Made by a program: the position numbers and the translations under genes
NCBI RefSeq assembly: GCF_904061905.1
Contig: NZ_CAJFCI010000045.1
Location: 1 to 64,000 of the forward strand
From: Zestomonas carbonaria
GTDB taxonomy: Bacteria > Pseudomonadota > Gammaproteobacteria > Pseudomonadales > Pseudomonadaceae
Direction: 5' to 3'
DNA length: 64,000 bases
The notes under the pieces: generated by a model
The model's database searches: none
What the model was told of the DNA's origin: nothing
What the model saw: the letters and a program-made list of their open reading frames with translations, nothing else
Part shown: positions 50,085-58,239 of the stretch, in pieces
Layout of the letters: the number at the start of each line of letters is the position of its first letter
How positions within the stretch are numbered: position 1 is the stretch's first letter

Positions 50085-50726
50085 GTGTCGCGTACCGAAG
50101 AAGAACAGCTTGCGTTGGTCCAGGACTGGTGGCAACGCAATGGCAAGCCCCTGCTGACCGGGGGTGTCCTGGCGCTGGTGGCGGTATTCGGCTGGCAAGC
50201 CTGGCAGAAGTACCAGACCAATCAGGCCCAGGCGGCCTCGGCGCTCTACCAGCAACTGCTGGAAACCACCTTCACGCCGTCCGGGCAGCCCGACGTCGCC
50301 CAGGTCAGCGAACTGGCCGGCAAGCTGAAGAGTGAGTACTCCGGTACCGCCTACGCCCAGTACGGCAGCCTGTTCGTCGCCAAGGTCGCGGTGGATGCCG
50401 GCAAGCTGGAGGACGCGGCCGCCGAGCTGCAGACCGTCGTTGCCAAGCCCTCGGACGAGACCATCGGGGAACTGGCGCGCCAGCGCCTGGCCCGCGTGCT
50501 GTCGGCCCAGGACAAGACCGAGGAAGCGCTCAAGCTGCTGGACGGCAAGGGCCCGGAGGCTTTCCAGGCCAGCCGTGAAGAACTGCGTGGCGACCTGCTG
50601 GCCAAGCTCGGCCGCAGCGATGAGGCCCGCGCCGCCTACGAGCAGGCCAAGGCCGCTCTGTCCGAGGATGCCGCCGTAGGGGCGTTGCAAATGAAGCTCG
50701 ACGACCTGGCGAAAGGGGATGCCTGA
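50085..50726 (+). CDS. YfgM-family TPR membrane protein
   Basis: The 213-residue protein has a short cytoplasmic N-terminus (SRTEEEQLALVQDWWQRNGK), one span (about residues 22-42) and a periplasmic TPR-like domain. In E. coli YfgM is an ancillary partner of the SecYEG-PpiD complex. The GTG start at 50085 is eight bases from AAGGAG; an earlier TTG lies upstream of that ribosome site. It sits between hisS and bamB, the standard position. The stop is one base before bamB. Confidence 0.92.
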   Translation: MSRTEEEQLALVQDWWQRNGKPLLTGGVLALVAVFGWQAWQKYQTNQAQAASALYQQLLETTFTPSGQPDVAQVSELAGKLKSEYSGTAYAQYGSLFVAKVAVDAGKLEDAAAELQTVVAKPSDETIGELARQRLARVLSAQDKTEEALKLLDGKGPEAFQASREELRGDLLAKLGRSDEARAAYEQAKAALSEDAAVGALQMKLDDLAKGDA

Positions 50727-50727
50727 C

Positions 50728-51870
50728 GTGAAGCGCTGGAAATATGCCGCACTGCTGGCCTGCGCCGTTCTGGCGGCGGGTTGCAGCAGCACTAGCAAGA
50801 AGGAACTGCCGCCGGCCGAGTTGCCCGATTTCACCGCGGAAGTCGAGTTGAAGACCGAGTGGAGCCGCTCCATCGGCGACGGCCAGGGCGATACCTGGAA
50901 CATGCTGGTCCCCGCAGTGGACGGCGACAGCATCTTCGCCTCCGACGTCAACGGCGAGGTCAAGGCGATGAACCGCCTGACCGGCGAGGTGCTCTGGTCC
51001 CAGGATCTCGACCTGCCGGTCTCCGGTGCGGTCGGCGCCGGCTACGGCCTGGTCCTGCTCGGCACCCTGCGTGGCGAAGTGATCGCCCTGGATGCCTCCA
51101 ACGGCGAGGAAAAGTGGCGCGCCCGGGTGACCAGCGAAGTGCTGGCGCCGCCAGTGACCAACGGCGACGTGGTGGTGGTACAGACCCAGGATGACCGCCT
51201 GATCGCCCTGGAAGCCTCCACCGGCAGCCAGCGCTGGGTGTTCGACAACACCCCGGCGGTGCTGACCCTGCGTGGCACCGGCGCGCCGCAACTGACCAGC
51301 CGCCTGGCCATCGCCGGGCTGTCCACCGGCAAGGTGATCGCTCTCGACACCCAGCGTGGCCTGCCGGTCTGGGAACAGCGCGTGGCAGTGCCGCAAGGCC
51401 GTTCCGAACTGGACCGCATCGTCGATATCGACGGTGGTCTGCTGCTTTCCGGCAACACCATCTATGTCGCCACCTACCAGGGTCGCGTCGCCGGCCTGGA
51501 CCTCGACAGCGGTCGTATCCTCTGGCAGCGCGAGGCGTCCAGCTACGTCGGCGTGGCCGAAGGGTTCGGCAACGTCTATGTGAGCGCGGCCAGCGGCGCC
51601 ATCGAGAGCATCGACGAGCGTTCGGCCTCCGTGCTGTGGAGCAACGATGCCCTGGCCCGCCGCCAGCTTTCGGCGCCGGAAGTGTTCTCCAGCTACGTGG
51701 CGTTCGGTGACCTGGAAGGCTACCTGCACCTGGTCAGCCAGGTGGATGGCCGTTTCGTCGGTCGCACGCGTATCGACAGCGATGGCCTGCGCGCGCGTCC
51801 GCTGGTGGTCGGCGACTGGCTGTATGCCTATGGCAATGGCGGGAAACTGGTCGCGCTGACCATCCGCTAA
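50728..51870 (+). CDS. bamB: Outer-membrane assembly lipoprotein BamB
   Basis: The 380-residue lipoprotein of the BAM complex has lipobox LAAGC (C19) and an eight-bladed PQQ-like beta-propeller (blades such as AMNRLTGEVLWSQD and ALDASNGEEKWRAR). Unlike the exaA-like protein it binds no cofactor. The GTG start at 50728 gives MKRWKYAALLACAVLAAGC and the 380-residue length I recall for P. aeruginosa BamB; an ATG three codons upstream is possible. A strong terminator follows. Confidence 0.96.
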   Translation: MKRWKYAALLACAVLAAGCSSTSKKELPPAELPDFTAEVELKTEWSRSIGDGQGDTWNMLVPAVDGDSIFASDVNGEVKAMNRLTGEVLWSQDLDLPVSGAVGAGYGLVLLGTLRGEVIALDASNGEEKWRARVTSEVLAPPVTNGDVVVVQTQDDRLIALEASTGSQRWVFDNTPAVLTLRGTGAPQLTSRLAIAGLSTGKVIALDTQRGLPVWEQRVAVPQGRSELDRIVDIDGGLLLSGNTIYVATYQGRVAGLDLDSGRILWQREASSYVGVAEGFGNVYVSAASGAIESIDERSASVLWSNDALARRQLSAPEVFSSYVAFGDLEGYLHLVSQVDGRFVGRTRIDSDGLRARPLVVGDWLYAYGNGGKLVALTIR

Positions 51871-51887
51871 GCTGAGTTCTATCTGTC

Positions 51888-51925
51888 CGGCCGCTGCCGT
51901 ATTCCGGCAGCGGCCGTTGTGTTTT
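51888..51925 (+). terminator. Intrinsic terminator after bamB
   Basis: CGGCCGCTGCCG (51888-51899), loop TATTC and CGGCAGCGGCCG (51905-51916) form a perfect 12-base stem followed by TTGTGTTTT. It separates bamB from der. Confidence 0.92.
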
Positions 51926-51947
51926 CTGCAAGCTCTGGAGGAGCCTC

Positions 51948-53432
51948 ATGGTTCCGGTAATCGCCCTGGTGGGCCGTCCCAATGTGGGCAAGTCGACGCT
52001 GTTCAACCGTCTGACCAGGACCCGTAACGCCATCGTCGCCGAATACGCCGGCCTGACCCGCGATCGTCAGTACGGCGAGGCCAAGTGGCAGGGCCGCACC
52101 TACATCGTCATCGATACCGGCGGCATCTCCGGTGATGAGGACGGTATCGACGCGAAAATGGCCGAGCAGTCCCTGCAGGCCATCGAGGAAGCCGATGCCG
52201 TGCTGTTCATGGTCGACTCGCGCGCGGGGATGACCGCCGCCGACCAGATGATCGCCGAGCACCTGCGCAAGCGGAACAAGCGCAGTTTCCTGGTCGCCAA
52301 CAAGGTCGATACCGTCGATCCGGACATCGCCCGCGCCGAGTTCAGCCCGCTGGGCCTGGGCGACGCGTTCCCCATCGCCGCCGCCCATGGCCGTGGCATC
52401 AATGCCCTGCTCGAAGCCTCGTTGGGGATCTTCCCCAAGGACGATGGCGAGGAGGCGGAAGAGGGTGAGGAAGCCGCTTCGGAAGAGGTCGCCGAGGGCG
52501 AGGAAGCCAAGCGCATTCCGGGGCCGAGCGAGAAGGACGGCATCAAGATCGCCATCATCGGCCGGCCCAACGTCGGCAAGTCGACCCTGGTCAACCGCAT
52601 GCTCGGCGAGGACCGGGTGATCGTCTACGACCAGGCCGGCACCACCCGCGACAGTATCTACATCCCCTTCGAGCGCAACGAAGAGAAGTACACCCTGATC
52701 GACACCGCCGGCGTGCGCCGTCGCGGCAAGATCTTCGAGGCGGTGGAAAAGTTCTCGGTCGTGAAGACCTTGCAGGCCATCCAGGACGCCAACGTGGTGG
52801 TCTTCGTCATGGATGCCCGCGAAGGGGTGGTCGAGCACGACCTGAACCTGCTCGGCTTCGTGCTGGAGACCGGCCGCGCGCTGGTGATCGCGCTGAACAA
52901 GTGGGACGGCATGGAGCAGCGCGAGAAGGAGTACGTGAAGACCGAGCTGGAGCGGCGGCTGATGTTCGTCGACTTCGCCGATATCCACTTCATTTCGGCG
53001 TTGCACGGCACTGGCGTGGGCCACCTGTACAAGTCGGTGCAGGAGTCGTTCCGCTCGGCGGTGACCCGCTGGCCGACCAGCCGGCTGACCAAGATTCTCG
53101 AGGATGCCGTGCAGGAGCACCAGCCGCCGCTGGTCAATGGCCGGCGCATCAAGCTGCGCTACGCCCACCTGGGCGGTGCCAACCCGCCGCTGATCGTGAT
53201 CCACGGCAACCAGGTGGAATCCGTGCCGCGCTCCTATTCGCGCTACCTGGAGAACACCTACCGGCGCGTGCTCAAGCTGGTCGGCACGCCGATCCGCATC
53301 GAGTACAAGGGCGGCGAGAACCCCTACGAGGGCAAGAAGAACGCCCTGACCGACCGCCAGGTGAACAAGAAGCGCCGGTTGATGAGCCACCACAAGAAGG
53401 CCGAGAAGAAGCGTAGGGACAAGAAGCGCTGA
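51948..53432 (+). CDS. der: Ribosome assembly GTPase Der (EngA)
   Basis: The 494-residue GTPase with two tandem G domains functions in 50S assembly. Domain 1 has [13 protein letters not shown] (from residue 8) and DTGGI. Domain 2 has [13 protein letters not shown] (near residue 203), DTAGVRRRG and NKWD. The linker between the domains is strongly acidic ([20 protein letters not shown]). A KH-like domain and a lysine/arginine-rich tail end the protein. A repeat mosaic begins seven bases after the stop. Confidence 0.97.
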   Translation: MVPVIALVGRPNVGKSTLFNRLTRTRNAIVAEYAGLTRDRQYGEAKWQGRTYIVIDTGGISGDEDGIDAKMAEQSLQAIEEADAVLFMVDSRAGMTAADQMIAEHLRKRNKRSFLVANKVDTVDPDIARAEFSPLGLGDAFPIAAAHGRGINALLEASLGIFPKDDGEEAEEGEEAASEEVAEGEEAKRIPGPSEKDGIKIAIIGRPNVGKSTLVNRMLGEDRVIVYDQAGTTRDSIYIPFERNEEKYTLIDTAGVRRRGKIFEAVEKFSVVKTLQAIQDANVVVFVMDAREGVVEHDLNLLGFVLETGRALVIALNKWDGMEQREKEYVKTELERRLMFVDFADIHFISALHGTGVGHLYKSVQESFRSAVTRWPTSRLTKILEDAVQEHQPPLVNGRRIKLRYAHLGGANPPLIVIHGNQVESVPRSYSRYLENTYRRVLKLVGTPIRIEYKGGENPYEGKKNALTDRQVNKKRRLMSHHKKAEKKRRDKKR

Positions 53433-53640
53433 AAAGCCGATAAGAGCGCTGGAGGCTTGAGGTTGGACGAAAAGGCGGCGCGTACGGGGGGGATGGTTCT
53501 TTAATTGGATCCCCGTTAATTAGATCCCCGCGTTCGCGGGGATGACGGTTGGGTGCTGGGGTTTCCGTCACTCGTCATTCCCGCGAACGCGGGAATCCAG
53601 TCAACACGGGCCGGCGTATAAGCTTCTTCCCCATTTTCAT
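53433..53640. repeat. Intergenic mosaic III (after der)
   Basis: The first module (53439-53478: GATAAGAGCGCTGGAGGCTT then GAGGTTGGACGAAAAGGCGG) is the same as at 22702 and 26932. It is followed by paired hairpins: CCCCGCGTTCGCGGGGATGA (53527-53546) and TCATTCCCGCGAACGCGGGA (53575-53594). These resemble modules of the other two mosaics. No gene is present. Confidence 0.72.
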
Positions 53641-53712
53641 AAGCCCCACGGGTGCCCGACGTTTCCTCCATCGGCTATGCTCGCCGCTCGCGTCAGTCAG
53701 CAGGAGCGCCGT

Positions 53713-54861
53713 ATGCTCGCCAGCAAGTTGCCCAAGGTCGGCACTACCATCTTCACCCGCATGTCCCAGCTCGCCGTGGAAACCGGTGCGCTCAACCTCT
53801 CCCAGGGGTTTCCCGATTTCGATAGCCCGGCGCCGTTGCGCGAGGCGGTGGCCCGGCATATCGCCGCCGGCCACAACCAGTACGCGCCGATGACCGGCCT
53901 GCCGGCGCTGCGCCAGCAGGTGGCGGCCAAGGTCCTGGCCCTGTACGGGTGCAACGCCGATGCCGACAGCGAGGTGACCATCGTCCCCGGCGCCACCGAG
54001 GCGATCTTCTGTGCGGTGCAGGCGTTGATCCACCCCGGCGACGAGGCCATCGTCCTCGATCCTTGCTACGACAGCTACGAGCCTTCGGTGGAGCTGGCCG
54101 GCGGCCGCTGCGTGCATGTGCCGCTGGCCTTGCCGGACTTCTCCATCGACTGGCAGCGCCTGGCCGACGCCATCACCCCGCGCACCCGGCTGATCTTCAT
54201 CAATTCGCCGCACAACCCCAGCGGCGCGCTGATTTCCCGCGACGACCTGGATCGCCTGGCGGTGCTGATCCGCGACCGGAACATCCACCTGATCAGTGAC
54301 GAGGTCTACGAGCACCTGGTATTCGACGGCGTGCGCCACGCCAGCGTGCTGGCTCACGAGGAGTTGTACCAGCGCGCCTTCGTGGTCAGCTCGTTCGGCA
54401 AGACCTACCACGTCACCGGCTGGAAGACCGGCTACGTGGTGGCGCCGCCGGCGCTGTCCGCCGAGCTGCGCAAGATCCACCAGTACGTGACCTTTTGCGG
54501 GGTGACCCCGCTGCAGTACGCGCTGGCCGACTTCATGATCGAGCATCCCGAGCACATCGCCGAGCTGCCCGGCTTCTACCAGAGCAAGCGCGACCTGTTC
54601 TGCGACCTGCTGCGTGGTTCGCGCTTCACCTTCAACCGTGCGGCCGGCACCTATTTCCAGTTGGCCGACTACTCGGCGATCCGCCCTGACCTCGATGACG
54701 TGGCGATGGCCGAATGGCTGACCCGCGAACATGGCGTGGCGGCGATTCCGGTGTCAGTCTTCTACCAGGATGCACCGCGCGACCTGCGTCTGGTGCGCTT
54801 CTGCTTCGCCAAGCGCGAAGAGACCCTGCGCCAGGCGGCAGAGAAGCTTCGAGCTGTGTAA
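53713..54861 (+). CDS. Methionine aminotransferase (PLP class I/II)
   Basis: The 382-residue aminotransferase resembles E. coli YbdL and related methionine/kynurenine aminotransferases. The PLP lysine lies in SSFGKTYHVTGWKTGY. Phosphate-binding and ring-stacking elements are in VPGATEAIFCAVQAL, and INSPHNPSGA is conserved. It likely converts 2-oxo-4-methylthiobutyrate to methionine, using glutamine or another amino donor. The omega-amidase gene begins 22 bases later, a usual partner that removes the 2-oxoglutaramate formed. The start follows CAGGAG. Confidence 0.92.
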   Translation: MLASKLPKVGTTIFTRMSQLAVETGALNLSQGFPDFDSPAPLREAVARHIAAGHNQYAPMTGLPALRQQVAAKVLALYGCNADADSEVTIVPGATEAIFCAVQALIHPGDEAIVLDPCYDSYEPSVELAGGRCVHVPLALPDFSIDWQRLADAITPRTRLIFINSPHNPSGALISRDDLDRLAVLIRDRNIHLISDEVYEHLVFDGVRHASVLAHEELYQRAFVVSSFGKTYHVTGWKTGYVVAPPALSAELRKIHQYVTFCGVTPLQYALADFMIEHPEHIAELPGFYQSKRDLFCDLLRGSRFTFNRAAGTYFQLADYSAIRPDLDDVAMAEWLTREHGVAAIPVSVFYQDAPRDLRLVRFCFAKREETLRQAAEKLRAV

Positions 54862-54883
54862 CGCACCCTGCGGGAGTGGAACC

Positions 54884-55669
54884 GTGAGCGACAAACCCGA
54901 CCTCGAACTCGCCCTGGTGCAGACCACCCTGGCCTGGCACGACCCGGTGGCCAATCAGGCGCATTTCCATGTGCTGCTTGAACAGGCGCGCGGCGCCGAC
55001 CTGATCGTCCTGCCGGAGATGTTCACCACCGGTTTCTCCATGGATTCGGCGAGCCTCGCCGAGCAGGAGGAGGGACCGGCCTACGCCTGGCTGCGCGAGC
55101 AGGCCAAGCGCCTCGATGCGGTGGTGACCGGCAGCGTGATCATCCAGGCCGCCGATGGCAGCCATCGCAACCGCCTGCTCTGGGCGCGGCCGGATGGCGA
55201 GGTGCTGCACTACGACAAGCGCCACCTGTTCCGCATGGCCGGCGAGCACAAGTACTACACGCCGGGCGAGCGCCAGGTGCTGCTGGAGATCAAGGGGTGG
55301 CGGGTGCGCCCGCTGGTCTGCTACGACCTGCGCTTCCCGGTGTGGAGCCGCGATCCGCACGACACCGACCTGCTGCTCTACACCGCCAACTGGCCGGCGG
55401 CGCGGCGCCACCACTGGAACCGGCTGCTGCCGGCGCGGGCCATCGAGAACCTCTGCTACGTGGCGGCGGTCAACCGGATCGGCACGGACGGCAAGGGGCA
55501 TCCCTACAGCGGCGACAGCCAGGTGCTGGACTTCCAGGGAGAGACCCTGCTGAGCGCGGAGGAGGGCGATGGGGTGTTCCGTATCCGCCTGGATGCGGCG
55601 GCCCTGAAGGCCTATCGCGAGCGTTTCCCGGCGCATCTGGATGCCGATGGCTTCGAGTTGAAGCCTTAG
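54884..55669 (+). CDS. Omega-amidase (nitrilase superfamily, YafV type)
   Basis: The 261-residue enzyme has the Glu-Lys-Cys triad in LPEMFTTGF, DKRHLF and LVCYDLRFP. YafV-type omega-amidases hydrolyse 2-oxoglutaramate to 2-oxoglutarate and ammonia, which makes glutamine-dependent transamination irreversible. The GTG start (VSDKPDLELALVQTTL) follows GGGAG. Pairing with the aminotransferase supports a methionine salvage role. A bidirectional terminator separates it from leuA. Confidence 0.92.
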   Translation: MSDKPDLELALVQTTLAWHDPVANQAHFHVLLEQARGADLIVLPEMFTTGFSMDSASLAEQEEGPAYAWLREQAKRLDAVVTGSVIIQAADGSHRNRLLWARPDGEVLHYDKRHLFRMAGEHKYYTPGERQVLLEIKGWRVRPLVCYDLRFPVWSRDPHDTDLLLYTANWPAARRHHWNRLLPARAIENLCYVAAVNRIGTDGKGHPYSGDSQVLDFQGETLLSAEEGDGVFRIRLDAAALKAYRERFPAHLDADGFELKP

Positions 55670-55690
55670 GTAGCGCGGACGTTCCCCCGC

Positions 55691-55729
55691 AAAAAAGAAA
55701 GCCGCTTCCCCTTGGGGAAGCGGCTTTTT
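55691..55729. terminator. Bidirectional terminator between omega-amidase and leuA
   Basis: GCCGCTTCCCC (55701-55711) and GGGGAAGCGGC (55714-55724) pair. The left side is flanked by an A-rich run (55691-55700) and the right side by TTTTT. It serves both converging genes. Confidence 0.93.
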
Positions 55730-55743
55730 CGTTGCTGGCCGTG

Positions 55744-57414
55744 TTAGGCGGCCTGGGCTTCGGCCTGGCTGATGGCGCGGTTCAGCGCGCTGAACAGGGC
55801 GCGGAAGCTGGCGGTGGTCAGGTTCTCGTCGATGCCGATGCCGTGCAGGGCGCGGCCGCCGTTGACGCGCAGCTCGATGTAGGCAGCCGCCTTGGCGTTG
55901 GTGCCGGAGCCGATGGCGTGTTCGGAGTAGTCCATGATCTCCACCTGTTCCGGCAGACTGGCCACCAGGGCTTCCAGCGGGCCGTTGCCGATGCCGCGCC
56001 AGTGCTGGGTTTCTCCGTTGACGCTGACTTCGATGTCCACGGCGCTGGTGCCGTTCTCTTCCTGCAGGCGGTGGCCCTTCAAGGAATAGGGAACGGTTGC
56101 CTGCAGATATTCGTTCACCAGCAGGTCGTAGATCTGCTTGGCGGACATTTCCAGGCCGAGGCGGTCGGTTTCGCGCTGCACCACCTGGCTGAACTCGATC
56201 TGCGTGCGGCGCGGCAGGCTGATGCCGTATTCCTGTTCGAGCAGGAAGGTGATGCCGCCCTTGCCGGACTGGCTGTTGACGCGGATCACCGCCTCGTAGC
56301 TGCGGCCGATGTCGGCCGGGTCGATCGGCAGGTACGGCACTTCCCAGACGGCATCGTCCTTCTGCTGGGCGAAGCCCTTGCGGATCGCGTCCTGGTGCGA
56401 GCCGGAGAAGGCGGTGTGGACCAGATCGCCGACGTACGGATGGCGCGGGTGCACCGGCAACTGGTTGCACTCCTCGACCACCTTGCGCACGCCGTCGATG
56501 TCGGAGAAGTCCAGGCCCGGGTGCAGGCCCTGGGTGTACATGTTCAGCGCCACGGTCACCAGGTCGACGTTGCCGGTGCGTTCGCCGTTGCCGAACAGGC
56601 AGCCTTCGACGCGGTCGGCGCCGGCCATCAGGCCCAGTTCGGTGGCGGCCACGCCAGTGCCACGGTCGTTATGGGTGTGCAGGCTGACGATCACGCTGTC
56701 GCGACGGCTGATGTGGCGGCAGAACCACTCGATCTGGTCGGCGTAGACGTTCGGCGTGGCGACTTCCACGGTGGCCGGCAGGTTGAGGATGACCTTCTTC
56801 TCCGGAGTCGGTTGCCAGACGTTGAGCACGGCCTCGCAGACCTGCACGGCGAAGTCCAGTTCGGTGGAGGTGAAGATTTCCGGCGAGTACTGGAAGGTCC
56901 AGTCGGTTTCCGGCTGCTGGGCGGCCAGCTTCTTGATCAGCTTGGCGGCGTTCACCGCGATGTCGATCACACCCTGCTTGTCCTGGTTGAAGACGATGCG
57001 GCGGAACGACGGGGCGGTGGCGTTGTAGACGTGGACGATGGCTTTCCTGGCGCCTTTCAGCGACTCGAAGGTGCGGGTGATCAGGTCCTCGCGGGCCTGG
57101 GTCAGCACCTGGATGGTGGTGTCGTCGGGGATGTGGTTGCCTTCGATCAGCTCGCGGACGAAGTCGAAATCGGTCTGCGAGGCGGAGGGGAAGGCTACCT
57201 CGATCTGCTTGACGCCGACCTGCACCAGGGTCTTGAAGAAGCGCATCTTCTTCTCCGGGTCCATCGGCTCGATCAGCGACTGGTTGCCGTCGCGCAGGTC
57301 GGAGCTGCACCAGATCGGCACTTCGGTGATGGTCTTCGACGGCCAGGTGCGGTCCGGCAGGTTGATTGCGGGGAAGGCACGGTATTTGGTCGACGGGTCT
57401 TTCAACATGCTCAT
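55744..57414 (-). CDS. leuA: 2-isopropylmalate synthase LeuA
   Basis: The 556-residue enzyme makes the first committed step of leucine synthesis from 2-oxoisovalerate and acetyl-CoA. It begins [20 protein letters not shown]. The catalytic barrel has [16 protein letters not shown], the metal-site histidines are in [12 protein letters not shown], and [16 protein letters not shown] is conserved. The C-terminal domain for leucine feedback follows ([15 protein letters not shown]). It is the longer class of LeuA found in pseudomonads. A leucine-rich short frame lies in its leader. Confidence 0.97.
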   Translation of the reverse strand: MSMLKDPSTKYRAFPAINLPDRTWPSKTITEVPIWCSSDLRDGNQSLIEPMDPEKKMRFFKTLVQVGVKQIEVAFPSASQTDFDFVRELIEGNHIPDDTTIQVLTQAREDLITRTFESLKGARKAIVHVYNATAPSFRRIVFNQDKQGVIDIAVNAAKLIKKLAAQQPETDWTFQYSPEIFTSTELDFAVQVCEAVLNVWQPTPEKKVILNLPATVEVATPNVYADQIEWFCRHISRRDSVIVSLHTHNDRGTGVAATELGLMAGADRVEGCLFGNGERTGNVDLVTVALNMYTQGLHPGLDFSDIDGVRKVVEECNQLPVHPRHPYVGDLVHTAFSGSHQDAIRKGFAQQKDDAVWEVPYLPIDPADIGRSYEAVIRVNSQSGKGGITFLLEQEYGISLPRRTQIEFSQVVQRETDRLGLEMSAKQIYDLLVNEYLQATVPYSLKGHRLQEENGTSAVDIEVSVNGETQHWRGIGNGPLEALVASLPEQVEIMDYSEHAIGSGTNAKAAAYIELRVNGGRALHGIGIDENLTTASFRALFSALNRAISQAEAQAA

Positions 57415-57478
57415 GGGGGAATCCTTTTTCGTCAGGCCTGGGGCGCTCGGTCGGTACGACGATGAAACAAGTATGCGC

Positions 57479-57568
57479 TCAGCGCCGCAGTCGGGGACTG
57501 ACCAGGGTCAGGCAGGCGTGCTGCCGCAACAGGAAGAGGGTTTGCGCGTTGTGCATGGAGCAAACCCT
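57479..57568 (-). promoter_or_regulatory. Candidate leuA leader: short Leu-rich frame and stem-loop
   Basis: A 25-codon frame on the minus strand (57556 down to 57479) reads [20 protein letters not shown] then PRLRR, with six leucines. Its ATG lies in the loop between AGGGTTTGC (57568-57560) and GCAAACCCT (57545-57537), a perfect nine-base stem. It ends 64 bases before the leuA start. This could be an attenuation or translation-control leader. I see no clear terminator/antiterminator pair, so it remains a candidate. Confidence 0.4.
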
Positions 57569-57794
57569 AAGCCTTGGGGTTAAAGCTGGCAAGCATTCTC
57601 TGAAAGTTGGTGTTTTCCGTCTAAGAATCGCCTTTTAAAGTAAAAAATTTCTCTGGATCGTGCTTTTCGGGTTGATTGTTGCTCGATGAAAAAGTGCCGT
57701 GCGGCGTTGTGCCACACGAAGGTGGGCGGCGGCTCGTGCAATGATGCGGGGCATAGGCGAAGGGCCATCTTCTTCAGGGAGGCGAGAGCGGGCG
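57569..57794. promoter_or_regulatory. AT-rich divergent region between leuA and the DUF2946 gene
   Basis: About 57600-57690 is far more AT-rich than its surroundings (for example TTTTAAAGTAAAAAATTTCT at 57632-57651). It is where both divergent promoters should lie. I do not see a clear consensus -35/-10 pair, nor a convincing copper-regulator dyad for the oprC side. Confidence 0.45.
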
Positions 57795-58169
57795 ATGCGG
57801 CGGCGCTACAGGCATTTGGCGGTCTCGCTTGGCTTGTTCGCCATGCTGATGGCCTATGTCGGGCCGCTGTATGCGCAATGGCGCGCGCTGGACGGCTTGG
57901 CCCTGACGCGCGTCATCGACCTGTCGGTGCTGCACTGTGGCGAGGGGCATGCGCTGCCCGATCCAGGAACCCCCGACTGGGTGGAGGACCTGTCGCAGTG
58001 CGGCTATTGCGACCTGCTGGCGAGCTCCCCGTCGTTGCCCGCGGCTCCGCCACCGGCCCTGCCGCCGCTGCCCGGCCAGTTCCCGTGCCGGCCATCGCCG
58101 TCACTCGTTCCATCCTCCGTATCGCCAGCGGCTTGCCAGCCGCGCGGCCCTCCGCCTTTCCACGCTTGA
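57795..58169 (+). CDS. DUF2946-type small protein next to oprC
   Basis: The 124-residue protein has an N-terminal hydrophobic helix (about residues 8-27), a periplasmic part with LHCGEGHALPDP (C48) and a CGYC pair (C69, C72), and a proline-rich tail. Cysteine/histidine residues of this type would suit copper binding or thiol chemistry. I recall DUF2946 genes on both sides of oprC in P. aeruginosa. The start at 57795 (MRRRYRHLAVSLGLFAMLMA) gives a good membrane anchor. It lies 70 bases upstream of oprC and probably shares its transcript. Confidence 0.78.
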   Translation: MRRRYRHLAVSLGLFAMLMAYVGPLYAQWRALDGLALTRVIDLSVLHCGEGHALPDPGTPDWVEDLSQCGYCDLLASSPSLPAAPPPALPPLPGQFPCRPSPSLVPSSVSPAACQPRGPPPFHA

Positions 58170-58239
58170 AGCTCCTGCGAATCCGTCGCGCGTTCTTCGT
58201 CGCGCGACGTTTCCTGCCATTTTCCGCGTGGAATTCGAT

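Noticed and set aside
50728-51870. BamB as a second PQQ enzyme because of its propeller repeats
   Set aside because: It has a lipobox, lacks PQQ and metal ligands and the CC pair, and lies in the hisS-bamB-der order typical of BamB.
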